NCBI RefSeq assembly: GCF_029784135.1
Contig: NC_073744.1
Location: 69,752,593-69,816,592, forward strand
Origin: Toxorhynchites rutilus septentrionalis
Taxonomy: Eukaryota > Arthropoda > Insecta > Diptera > Culicidae
Direction: 5' to 3'
Length of the DNA stretch: 64,000 nt
Shown here piece after piece: positions 22,917 to 33,565 of the stretch. The notes below the pieces were generated by a model that saw only the letters and a program-made list of their open reading frames with translations, was not told the DNA's origin and made no database searches. Positions within the stretch are counted from its first letter, which is position 1. Each line of letters starts with the position of its first letter. The position numbers were made by a program, and so were the translations under genes.

Positions 22917-23492
22917 TAATACAGGTCTATGTCAATATCCCATTCGTGCCCCCTAGGCCCAGACCCATCAACTTTTTGAACTATTCGATAATTGGTATGC
23001 GAACTATCAAAATCTGTTCGTCGTAAACAAAACAAAACAGGCAAACAGAAGTTGAAACTAATGGTTGCGTTGTTGTGATATCGTTTCGAGGAGGTAGAAG
23101 GCCATATATTCGCTGGTGGTCTCTGTTACCCATTTTTGTTACTATTGAATGCGACCATCTCAATTTTTTTCTAAACATTGTACATAAGGTGGCAGCTATC
23201 CCAAATCACAACTCTCATGAACAGATGACCAATTTTTATAACGACTGATTTTTTTTGAGGGCGTTTCAAGAATCAATTACCTTTTTTTTTGCAAAACAAT
23301 CAAAATTCAAAATTCAGATGGCTGATTAAAATATGATGCACATCAAAGTTGTTGGAAAATCAATGAAATATTCATTAAATCGTAACTATTCAAGAAAAGT
23401 ATTAGAAAAAATGGAATCTGCATGTGATTGGACATGAAAAACTATATATAACTTTTTTTCCTAGGACTAACCGTTCTCGAGGTATTACGTAC
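22917..23492. other. No gene recognised
   Basis: AT-rich spacer between two Tc1/mariner-type elements. Small minus frames have no motif. Confidence 0.5.
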
Positions 23493-23494
23493 TA

Positions 23495-24779
23495 CAGGGT
23501 TTTCCAACTTTAAATTCCGAAAGTAAATTGAAATAAAACACACTTAGAATTCGAATTTCGATGAAACTTTCATTTCAAATTAAAGTTTGGTTTATGCCAT
23601 TATGTGTGAAATGCAACATCATTCAAATGTCCACCTAAGGCTTCCTCGCACGCCTTGATCCGGAACAGGTAATTTTCGATGACTTTTCGGCACATATGGG
23701 GCGGTATCTCGGTCTTAACTTCACGAATGTTGTCTTTCAAATGTTCAAGAGTTTGCGGAGAGTTGGCATAGACACGGTCTTTCGCCGTCTAGCGGGTTCA
23801 AATCGCATGATCTGGACGGCCAATTGGCATCACCAAAACGCGAAATTATGCGTCCCTCAAATTTCGTTCGCAATATGGCCATGTTCGGTCGAGTTGTGTG
23901 GCACGTGGCGCCGTCCTGCTGAATCCACATGTCATCCGTATCCATATCTTCAATTTGCGGCAAAAAAAATCGGTTAACATGCGGCCAAAGCGCTCACTAT
24001 TCACAGTTACCGTCTCGCCGTCCTCATTTTCAAAGAAATACGGTCCGATGACTCCACCAGACCATAATGCGCACCAAACAGTGATTTTTGGCGGATGCAA
24101 TGGCCTCTCAACAATTACGTGTGGATTTTCTGAGCCCCATATACGGAAATTTTGGGTGTTTACATAGCCACCGAGCTCGAAATGTGCCTCATCGCTGAAG
24201 AAAATTTGATGCGAAAATTCAGCATTTTGCTACTGTTGTTCGTTCACCCAATCGACGTATGCCCGACGCATTCCATGGTCACCACGCTCTAATGTTTGTA
24301 CCAGTTGGACTTTATATGGATGTAGGTGCAAGTCCAAATGCAAAATTCACCACAATGATGTGTTTGACAAGCCCAAATGCTGAGCACGCCATGGAATCGA
24401 AACATTCGGGTCATCCTCCACACTGGCAGCAACAGCAGCAATATTTTCGGCCGAACGCACATTACGATGATGCACTGGTTTCACAATATCCGCTACGGAT
24501 CCAGTTTGTTCGAATTTACGCACTACATTAGCGATTGTGTGCTCTGTAGGCCGTCCATGACGACCAAAATCCGTCAGTAATGCTCGAAAAACATTTGCCG
24601 GTTTTCATCATTTTTATAGTATAATTTAACAAAATTAACACGTTGTGCGATGGTAAAACGACCCATATCGTAAAATGGCAGACATTCAACTAACGATATG
24701 ACGCTTTGGTTGACAGCTATGTCAAACGGTTGTCAGCGCAGGGCTGTATACTTTCGGAAGCCCGAAATGGAAAACCCTG
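23495..24779 (-). mobile_element. DD41D (rosa-like) transposon, inactive
   Basis: CAGGGTTTTCCA at 23495-23506 and its complement TGGAAAACCCTG at 24768-24779 are the ends, with TA on both sides. The 1285-bp size is right for Tc1/mariner. Inner parts of the ends (TTCCGAAAGTA) also correspond. The gene is on the minus strand and broken. R1 begins at once after the right end. Confidence 0.85.
23720..24666 (-). pseudogene. DD41D transposase pseudogene
   Basis: On the minus strand, ATG 24666 opens MGRFTIAQRVNFVKLYYKN and stops after about 30 residues. Downstream, the pieces in shifting frames include DEAHFELGGYVN and IWGSENPHVIVERPLH, then PPKITVWCALWSGGVIGPYF, NSERFGRMLTDFF, and WIQQDGATCHTTRPNMAILR followed by ISRFGDANWPSRSCDLNPLD. 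The aspartates before GATCHT and after NPL are 41 residues apart, giving DD41D. Several frameshifts and stops make it non-functional. Its relative at 10012-11720 is more decayed. Family assignment rests on spacing and the block order. Confidence 0.8.
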
Positions 24780-24782
24780 TAT

Positions 24783-25080
24783 TTTGATGTAGGACTACGT
24801 CTTTCATTGAGGGTGCTTAATCAGAAAACAGCTCACGTTTTCATTAAATATTGTTAACGTTTGTAACTATTTTTGCTGCGAACGGATTTTGACGATCTAC
24901 ATACCAAAAGAATCGGATATTTTTTTGGATTTGCTATGTTATACATTTAATTCCCTGGAGTGTAAATGGTCTGAATTGATGAAAACTAGAAGCATTCATA
25001 TTTTCCCATTCATTATTGTACCCATACCTATATTTGTTCGGATCATTTGTGGGGTGCCCGTGCCCGTTTGAAGGAATATT
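24783..25080 (+). repeat. R1 repeat copy
   Basis: Begins TTTTGATGTAGGACTACGTC, then AAACAGCTCACG, GAACGGATTTTGACG and GAATTGATGAAAACTAGAAG in R1 order. It loses similarity before the TATA module. Confidence 0.7.
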
Positions 25081-25299
25081 TTCTTCACAAGGGCCCTTCT
25101 CTTGGCTAGAGACAAATGAACTTCAAAGTTTAAAGTCGATAATTTAAGAAGAAGAAAAAGAAGAAGGCATTTTTCATTCTTGTTTTATGCTCGAAGCAAC
25201 GAACATCGCTTGATTTGCCTTGTTTTGTGTCATGATATTTTTTCGTTTCCTTTTGAGCTGTGAACGCTATCAAATTACTCGCTACTCGCGGTTTTTTTC

Positions 25300-25570
25300 C
25301 CTATCATAGTGACTTTCAACACATTTTGGATGGTTCGTCACTTTTACTTCCATTTTTGGAAGAATGTCGCGAGTGAGAATTGAACTCGTAACCTTGAGCG
25401 TGAGAAGTATGGATGATATCACTACGCCAGATCACCTCCACCTCTACTCGCTGATGTCTCTGGCATTGCAATCATTGCATCAAACTGACGCCATGGCGTT
25501 GAGGTTCTGAGCTACACATCGTCGTTGGAAATGATCATCGGCTCACCAAAAAAACATGTTCTAGTGCTAT
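25300..25570 (-). mobile_element. tRNA-derived SINE and associated body
   Basis: On the minus strand box A (CTGGCGTAGTGATA, about 25431-25418) and box B (GAGTTCAATTCTC, about 25387-25375) are present, followed by the tail AGTGACGAACCATCC. The part at 25448-25570 (CTGATGTCTCTGGCATTG, ACTGACGCCATGGCG) matches 40327-40455. Whether it is one element or two adjacent ones is unclear. Confidence 0.6.
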
Positions 25571-26338
25571 AATTACATATTAAAAATTGGAAAAAGGGGT
25601 TTTGGTACACGTGAGATGTAAGATAGCAATCTGATACACGCAAGATGGAGCCTAATAAGGTTAGTACCATCATCCACCGTAGCAAGCGCAACTGTACAGA
25701 GCCGTCGTAACATCAACGCTCGGAGGCACACACGAGTCGAACATATCTTCGTTCGATAGTCTTTCGCTGAGTGCCTCGGGGTAAGTTGCACAGACACTAC
25801 AAACTAAGAATTCATATACGAAAAAATAACATCAAGAATACATATTTTTATGCAGATGACCATTTGTTACATGTTATGTAGGGAAGAAGGAGGAGAAATT
25901 AGTAAAAACGACTCCTAGATGCAGAATTCACAAATTTGACTTCTCTTATGTCTGTGTATTCATAAATTACGTAGAACATATTGGGGAACGAAATATGAAT
26001 AGTTCTTATTATGAATTTATTATCATTGATTCATACAAAAATCACCGACAAATACGGGTCTGGCAAAAAATAGTCGATTTTTATTCCGTTTTCAACTTAC
26101 CCCAGGGTTGAAAGGGAAAACATGGCGTGAGTTTAAATGATCAGAGTTATACGAAAAAAACTCATTTTAGTTTCTAAAACCACTACACTTTTCAGACTGA
26201 TCGAGTCTGCGCGCAAAAATGTTGGTTTTTATTTCACGAACGGTGTAAACAAAGGCCCGGATTGCGTTGAGGCATTCCAAGATTCTGGTAATTGCTGTCG
26301 TAAGGTGGGTTGAAAGGTAATGTTTACTGAAAAATTAT
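25571..26338. other. No gene recognised
   Basis: AT-rich spacer. The frame at 25573-25797 runs over repeat-derived sequence. Confidence 0.5.
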
Positions 26339-26721
26339 GGGCCTGATTCTCGAATACACTACGAATACACTTCACGGTGGAAACGGAATGAAACGTATTC
26401 GCGATGACAACGGTACGGTGTCGACATCCGGATACGAGATTAGTTTCCCACTAAACTTATCATTATAATATCAAATTATCTTCAGATGAAATTTTTGTAT
26501 GAGATTATTATATCACATGAAGAAAACAAAGTTTCCCACTCACATTGAATACCAGTTTGATACGAAGAAGGTAATTTTCATTAATGATTTTTTATTTGAA
26601 AAGTGCTCATTCTGCCTGAAACTCATTATTATCTTCGACACTTCACTAACTCGTAAAACGTAGTTCAATGGCGTGCCGTTTATTTCGTTTCCACCGTGAA
26701 GTGTATTCGAGAATCAGGCCC
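26339..26721. mobile_element. 383-bp MITE with ~36-bp inverted ends
   Basis: GGGCCTGATTCTCGAATACA at 26339-26358, then TTCACGGTGGAAACG, mirrors CGTTTCCACCGTGAAGTG..GAATCAGGCCC at 26687-26721. The left end has an extra ~11-bp copy of ACGAATACACT. TAT on both sides may be the target duplication. No coding capacity. Superfamily undetermined. Confidence 0.85.
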
Positions 26722-27852
26722 TATATTACGTCAATCTATCATTCATAATATAAGTTATGGCTTCCGTTTTAACTCACCCCGTGTTTCAACTTGCCCCGGT
26801 GTACATTATATTTTAATCGTGCAATCATATATTGTTCTACCTTCGGTGGCTTTGTTATTTAGAGCAAATAGAACAGATCGAAATCACAGCACTCAGCAAA
26901 ACTACATCACTATTCAAACAGTTCAGATCATTAGTGAGATCCAAACGATTAGAGACTGGACCAGCAAGAAGCACCCCCTAACACAACCTCGCATTATTGG
27001 CCGGTCAGGCTGTCGGTCACGTTACTGGTTGCTAGCGGTGCCCATTTCGTTTCTAAAGTGGATACGAATAGAAAACCGTTTGCAAGTGTGGAGAAGTTAA
27101 CACTTGTAACTTTAAGCCGTGACCATTCCGTCCGAAGCGAAAGGTGAAAACAGCAGAAAGTAAAGGGATTCCCTTGCCCTTTACCCTCTCGCTGTCTAGG
27201 TTTTGCCGCGGCACCTGCGGCTGCAAGCTACGTGAAATCCACTCGGATATAAAGCATTTCCGTGATTTATTGGTCATTTGTGATAAAAGCTTTTAGAGGA
27301 GTTTGTTCTCGGTTCATAAGTATCACTGTGGAACTGTGTGCGTGGGAAAACGTGATATGTCCCTTTTTCAAGCTCCGCTTTCGGAAGCTATGAATAGACG
27401 AGACCATTTTAGCCATCAACTCCCCCTGTATCCCACTCTTTCTTTCAACTTTTTAGATTTTAGTTTACATGGCTTCCTAGTTTGTACAGGACCGCACCGA
27501 CAGCATGCTCAGTAATGGCGACCCATTCATATATGTCCCTGTTAGTCGGGAAAACAGGTGATTTAGGAAAAGAGCAGCATGGTATTTGCTCAGGCCGCCT
27601 CCATTCAAGTTTGTTTTTGACTGTTCTTCGAAGTATGGTACTGGAGAGGGAAACCCAATTCTTGAGTTATGAACTTGAGAAAGTAATTTAGATGTTCAGC
27701 CTGAAACTTTCGAGCAGATCTGAAAAGTTGTTGTGTTTAGCGTTTTGTGCACACAGCCCACAAATTTGATCGATGTCATATCGAATCACTATGGTTTGGG
27801 AGTTACACAACATGTTTCTCAAATCCAAAAAACTGACTACACAAAATGGGCA
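26722..27852. other. No gene recognised
   Basis: ATG and alternative-start frames of 60-134 aa lie here (26696-27100, 27303-27515, 27482-27691), but none has a motif I know. Nothing else is apparent. Confidence 0.45.
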
Positions 27853-27854
27853 TA

Positions 27855-28073
27855 CAGGTCGGACTCGATTATATATAATCGCAATTTTACTTTCAACGTT
27901 AATTTTCGAATCCAATACATAATCAAATCACAAAAAAGCTATTTTTTTTTTATTAATGTTTGACATTCATACATTAATGAAAATATTGTTTTCTTGAGAT
28001 TCGATTATGTATAGGATTTGAAAATAATTGTTGAAAAAAAATGGTTGACTATATATAATCGAGTCCGACCTGT
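27855..28073. mobile_element. 219-bp MITE, pogo/mariner-like ends
   Basis: CAGGTCGGACTCGATTATAT at 27855-27874 is the exact complement of ATATAATCGAGTCCGACCTG at 28054-28073. TA on both sides is the target duplication. The interior is AT-rich and partly self-complementary (TTCGAATCCAATACATAATC and GATTCGATTATGTATAGGAT). CAGG-starting ends at TA suggest a pogo-like source, but no transposase is here. Confidence 0.9.
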
Positions 28074-28075
28074 AT

Positions 28076-29339
28076 CGGAATTCATCCACCGTTATATGCA
28101 AGATGGTAAGCCAAATGTTGGAGACAGTTCTCTAACTAAACGTCAATTTTCCCAATCACTCGTCTCCGCCATTGGTTCTTAAATCCGAAGCAACCCAACT
28201 GCAGGCAATCGAATCTAATCGAAAGTCGTCACAGACTCTGAACGCAGGAAATGGGGAAAAGTTGGTCCCATGCCAACGTGGAGTCACGGTAGTGATCACA
28301 GAAGAAGTGTCGCTAATCAAAACTGCAAATTGAAGCCATAAAAACACAAAGTCAATTCCAATCCGTCATAAACTGGAATGAGTTTCGATTGATGATAGAA
28401 ATTTCGATTACCGCACGCTTTCACCTGGCGTCGAGGGGCTGCGATGACAACGCGCTGACGCTATTTACTCGCGGCAGGAATGGCCAAAGCTAACATTGAG
28501 CGTTTGCTTCTATTTGGCGTGAGTGTAAAAGGACAACGAAACGTTGGCCAGGATCACTTTCATTTTCATCCATTAGTGACCAAAGAGTGACCTTTCCCGT
28601 TGCATTGGTTTTTGCTCATCAATATGACGATATGCACGAGTAGATTGGAACCATACCATTGCCATTTGGGAAAGCCTTCCATGCTCCACATCTTGCGTCC
28701 CATGGGGACGGAGAACTTTGACAATGAGGAAGCTGTGGTGGTTCTGAGGAAGAAATGTTCAAACACAATGTAACCAAGGAATCGAGTTTATATGGCGTCG
28801 GAAGCAGGAAGTTGGTGAATGTGGCTAACCTCCTATTTTGTTTGCTTTCTCGGATTAAGCAGCAGCAACTGAACTTAACCCTAGTTTTCTTCAACATGAC
28901 GAAGTTTGATGATAGCGGAAAGTTGTGTCCCTAGTGATGGATGTAATTTTATGCACATGATAAATGCCCTGTAAAATTAGTAAATGACTCAGCTCGAGCC
29001 TCTCCAGTTTAAATGAAAATAGGAAGTGATTGACTGACCATTACGACTCGAGCCTAATTCTTCAAAAGGTTTCCGAAGCAGTGGTCACATATACATTTTT
29101 CTTAAAATCATTACTGAGCTCAGGATAGTCTATTCGGAAGGTCTAGATTTGCATACGGTTTTGAAGCATTCAACTGATAGCTCACCAACCACCATTGCAA
29201 TATTGCCTTCAAGGCCTCTATTGTTGCTAGTATACCCGTTAAAATGAGAGATTTTACGTAACCCCACAAAAAAGTAGTCTCGAGGTGTCAAATTATATGG
29301 TCAAAGTGATCGTCTTACAGATCGAAAACCAGACCATTT
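28076..29339. other. No gene recognised
   Basis: Slightly less AT-rich than average. Minus frames at 28566-28766 and 28619-28897 carry no recognisable domain. Confidence 0.45.
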
Positions 29340-29490
29340 GGAGCAAAACAGTCACAAACACAATCCAACACAACCGTATAGTTGACGTAGGATTCCGTCA
29401 GATTATCTGTTGCATGGTGATTTTGGATATGTTTGAAGAATTACATGAATTACATTTCGGTGGCCCTGAAAAGGGTCGTTTTGTTTGGTT
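29340..29490 (+). repeat. R3-type repeat with histone-like 3' stem-loop
   Basis: CACAACCGTATAGTTGACGT, then ATTATCTGTTGCATGGTGAT and TTTTGGATATG, matches the order at 44234-44330. It continues to GGTGGCCCTGAAAAGGGTCG at 29460-29479. No histone reading frame is adjacent. Confidence 0.5.
29463..29478 (-). other. Degenerate histone mRNA-type stem-loop
   Basis: On the minus strand GACCCTTTTCAGGGCC followed by ACC resembles the replication-dependent histone mRNA 3' stem-loop (six-base stem, four-base loop). One stem pair is mismatched (A opposite C). There is no histone coding sequence upstream on this strand. Confidence 0.4.
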
Positions 29491-29925
29491 GTTGGGTATT
29501 GTTTCTTCACTCCAACAGTACCTACAACAGAATGATGATGACAGAAGGACAATGATTAGTCGTCTCATGGTGCATATCATGATATAAGATGCCGAAGTGG
29601 AATGATTGATGATGAAAGCCGCCCTCTGTGGCTCTCAACGAGATGACTCCTATGTTATATATGGAAGAAACAAAGAAAGAAAACTAACCAATGCAATATA
29701 CGATAATTTTATCCTTTGTATATAATGATTACCATACCATTACGTTGAGCCGGAGCAGAATTATTAATGCTCAAAGTAGGAATGAATTTCTCATCGAAAA
29801 TACTCAGCACAATAATACCTCCCTTCAGACCAATTGGAAACGGCGATCGATTGCGGCATTCGTAAACAAATGATATTATAACTACTGCTTTCATCAATGT
29901 GTTTTCTTCGATATTGTGAAATATC
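29491..29925. other. No gene recognised
   Basis: AT-rich spacer before the hAT target duplication at 29926-29933. Confidence 0.5.
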
Positions 29926-30308
29926 CTCTACACCAGGAGTTCTCAAAGTGGTTGATATTGGTTACTCAGGGGTCGGCGTGAGCGAAAATTGATTTTGGAG
30001 GTCGACGAGGTCTAAAAATTTACCCCCATTAATTAACACAAGTTCTTGTTTGAAACTATCAAGATACAGTATAAGCTGTGTTACGTGATCCAACTTGATT
30101 TCTAGTTGAAAATATTATTGTTGCACTTTTCAAAAACTCAACAAATAGATGAGCGCGCATAAGTTCGTATAAGATGAACAATTTGGCAAGTGCATTTGGC
30201 ATTTGCGTTCTGGAATTTGTTGGAACTCGAATACACTCATTTACTAAGTAAATTCAAGAGATTTCATTAGTAGAAATAGAAAGAAAGTCACCAGGTTCAT
30301 CTCATAAC

Positions 30309-30480
30309 ACTGATTTTGACGCAGGACTACGCCTTTCATTTCTATACTGGGGTGTAGGTTCAAAGTTTCGAAAACGAAAGCTTTACGCCGGAGAACGAGG
30401 TTTTGAGCGTTAAGAGCGTTAAAAGAAATGGTATGATAAACACTTCATTCGAAAGAAAAAATGTGATCTTCTGATCCAAA
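30309..30480 (+). repeat. R2 repeat nested in hAT
   Basis: TTTTGACGCAGGACTACGCC, then GGTTCAAAGTTTCGAAAACG and GAGAACGAGGTTTT. The same order occurs at 55981-56120 in front of the satellite. The head resembles R1 and R3 heads. Confidence 0.6.
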
Positions 30481-30599
30481 AACTTGTTTCAATAGCCCTA
30501 AAAATGCTCTCAAAACAGGCTATTGAACAAACCAATGTCCTAGCTGCAGTCCCTTGCGCACTAGTGGGTGTGATGAGATTAAGGAAAGTCTTGAATTAA

Positions 30600-31122
30600 A
30601 ACCGTTGAAATTGCTGCATCGGCTTTCACTGGGAGCGGTGGTGCAAAGAGTGCTTGACAGATATGAACCACTCCGAATCTACCTTAGATTTGTGAAACAT
30701 ATTAATCATGTTGAGAATGTCAAAGTGGTAAAGTAATATTTATTTGACATTTTTGTCATACATGCTCAAAGTGATTAACAACATGAACAAGCTATTTCAA
30801 AGCGAGAGTCTTACCGATGCTAATATAATGCATCAACTTCGACGACTCGGTTATGAAAAATCTGAACTTGTTCAATGTCATCGAGAGAAAACATCAAACC
30901 TATCTACCACTTACTGAAAATTTTTCTAATCTGGTTCCCAGAGGAATGATTCAGCGAATTGATGAGGAATTCAGAGAGCAGCGCAATGTTGATTTTTCTG
31001 ACTATTCTCTGGATGAACGAACCAATGTAGTCATGTTTTGGGGTAAAGTTCTAGCCACAACTACCCGCGGTGGTAAAATGGGATTCCTGCAATTAAGAAA
31101 ATTTATCCCAAAAATTGTCTGA
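30600..31122 (+). pseudogene. hAT transposase C-terminal remnants
   Basis: Two open stretches match the usual order of hAT transposases. The first (about 30598-30735) reads KPLKLLHRLSLGAVVQRVLD then RYEPLRIY, resembling the block centred on the conserved RW/LSL motif. The second (30853-31122, 89 aa) has GMIQRIDEEFREQ then TNVVMFWGKVL and GFLQLRKFIPKI, resembling the start of the hAT dimerisation domain, where FW and a following LS/LPK block are typical. The final SNASVER-type block is not found, and frames are broken between pieces. The RNase H-like catalytic core and BED finger were not located. It cannot be functional. Family call by motif order and the 8-bp duplication. Confidence 0.65.
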
Positions 31123-31992
31123 ACAACCAAGAAAGTGGTTTGGTGCACATGTCTGCAACCATCAAGTTTAAGTATAATACGTCGATATATGATAAGGACA
31201 AATAACTGCTAACCCTGTTTTACATATCAGACTTGAAAATGTTGATTGATTGATTGTGTTGAATTATAGAGACTTTAAAATTTGGTAGTTCTAGTCCTGA
31301 GAAGGGCCCTTGTGGACAAACTCAAGCCAAACTCCTTCTTCACCTGCCTGGAGAAAGACATTTCATTGTCATTGCTTGTCAGCAAACCGTGTCCGCTTCC
31401 ACAAACATCAAACGACGTTCTCGTGAAAATGTTCAACAAAAATCGCAATTAGATATAGAAAATGTCGACAAAAATCCAGATAAATCCAGACTTTTGTTTT
31501 TCCAACATCCAGATTTCCAGAACATCCAATACATTTGGCAACCCTGGCTTAACCCTTCATAAGGCCGTGGAAAATAGGCAAGGTAGGCAAATAGATAGCA
31601 ATATAGTTGCCACTGCCCGTTAACCCCAAAAACACTGCTTGCTGCTGCCTTGTAAGCTCATTTTATTGTGCCTTTGGTTATACAAAAATTAGAACAATAT
31701 CTCTAGTGCAGCGAAAAAAGGAAAAGCAAAATATCGAAACAATATTCCAAGTGCGGCAAAAAATATTTTCTGTGGGTGACAATATAGTGGTTACGGCCTT
31801 ATAATAGGTTAACAAACCGTAAAGTCTTTAAATTAGTAAGAATTTTGTATGAAAAAGACAAAAAAAAATATTTTTTTTTAAATTTATAGCCATAGCCATA
31901 TCCATAGCTATAGCCATAGGGGTCGATGGTATCACTTCATTCTGGAAAAGGGGTCTCGTGCCCAAAATAGTTCGAGAACCCCTACTCTACAC

Positions 31993-33565
31993 CATACTAA
32001 ACATTTCGTAATCCATAGTTAATGGCACCCATCTGTATCAAATTATCATCGATACTTGGTTTTTCGCTAAATGCTCCGTTCTTTCCGGCTGCAGGAAAGA
32101 AATGGGATAGGGAGCAAAGAGCATAATGCATAGGCTTCTGAGCGTGGCCATCCTCATGTCACATCGCTATCACGACCAAATGAATTTCTGAGCGATCGCC
32201 AGCTTATATATACATTGGGGTAATTTCAATAACCTGGGCTAAAACAATTTTTAAGCAATTGAAACAAGTTTTCGGGAAAATAATTTTAACAATCATACAA
32301 CTCTTGGAAATTTTATTTCTCAATTGAAGGGATTATCAAACCAATCCGTTCAGTCGGCAAGGAGGTATTAACGTTAAAAACCTTGCACTCCAAGTGTAAC
32401 GCTCTCTTTTTAGAAACGTTTCAGGACGTCGGGCTGGAACAATTACTCATATGGAGAGCATTCCACTTTTGACGTAACCATCTTCAATTAATTAAAGGAT
32501 TGAAAAACAAAATTAACAATAAAAAATAACGACGGTCCTGCCGTAATCACCCACAACATCAACTTACACATTTTCTGTATCTTTCTATTCAAAGAAAATC
32601 TGTTTTAGCAAAATGTTACCCAGGAACTCGCCCCTGAACGGAAATCGCTGGTCGCGGATCGTCGAGCACAGCTTTAAGGGCAGCTCCAGTAATCTCGGTC
32701 AAAATTTCCCCCGAGAACGCTAAATCCACAAACTCAATGGGCTAAGATGAAGTTTCTTTTGCTAGCAGATGCATAAGCATGCGTATGTTTGTGTGTGTGT
32801 GTGTGTGTATCTTCAGATATCTTCATCGTGAAATATCATGGCTAACCCATTGCAGATCGGATCAGCTTCGTTATGGTCACCAATTTCCCCAGGGCCACAT
32901 CATACCGCCTGGAAAAGGGTGCATTGGGGGCGCTCCGTACATTCTGCCATCCAAGGGCAATACTATTCGAAATATGTTTCTGCAAAGGAGGGCACATCTA
33001 TGGATTATGGCATTGTGCGAGCTTGCGTATATATGCTGACTGAGGCGACAACGGCGATGGTATCGTCCACAACACGGAGCATACACAGCAAAAGCTCATA
33101 AATTCATCTTTATCGTTCATTTGTGTGCTGCTGCTGCTGGCTGCTGTTACCTGTAATCATATACATATTTAATGCAGATCTATAAATAATTTATCGCGTC
33201 TGAGAGCAATTTTCATTTTTGCCGCTGGCCGGTGGAGTTCCATCTCGCACTCTGTGCAGCTCCACTATGGTAGATTCGATGAAAGTGATTTGGGATGGGG
33301 GAGCTGACGGATATATCGACATGTGGGGACGAAATGCTATGACATGCGTTGTCAAAAACACCTCGGTTGTCTGCAATGATGTAGACGGATTATTTCAGGA
33401 AACCTATTCTGCGTACTGTCGGAATATTTGTGTACCTTCCGGGTATATCAACGATTTTAGCTTGGATGTGTTTTGGACATTTTTGGACCATGGGATTTTC
33501 AATTTAACAGTAGTAGTCATCATTAAACTTGCCAGTGGGAATATTTTGCCTTATTTTATAAAGTA
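31993..33565. other. No gene recognised; (GT)n at 32786-32808
   Basis: A GT microsatellite of about ten units lies near 32786. Frames of 60-116 aa at 32779-33569 have no motif I recognise, although 33219-33569 is the longest. An unusually GC-balanced stretch runs 32830-33090. Confidence 0.45.

Larger units (their letters stand above)
29934..31984 (+). mobile_element. hAT-superfamily element remnant
   Basis: CTCTACAC is duplicated at 29926-29933 and 31985-31992, the 8-bp target duplication of hAT elements. The ends CAGGAGTTCTCAAAGT and TAGGGGTTCTCGAACT (read inward) are imperfect inverted repeats. The 2051-bp interior holds decayed transposase on the plus strand, an R2 insertion near 30309-30480, and a TAGCCATAGCCATA mini-repeat at 31887-31918. 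Confidence 0.88.

Noticed and set aside
27303..27691. Two overlapping ~70-aa frames, possibly exons
   Set aside because: No recognisable domain and no consistent splice sites. Frame switching alone is not evidence.
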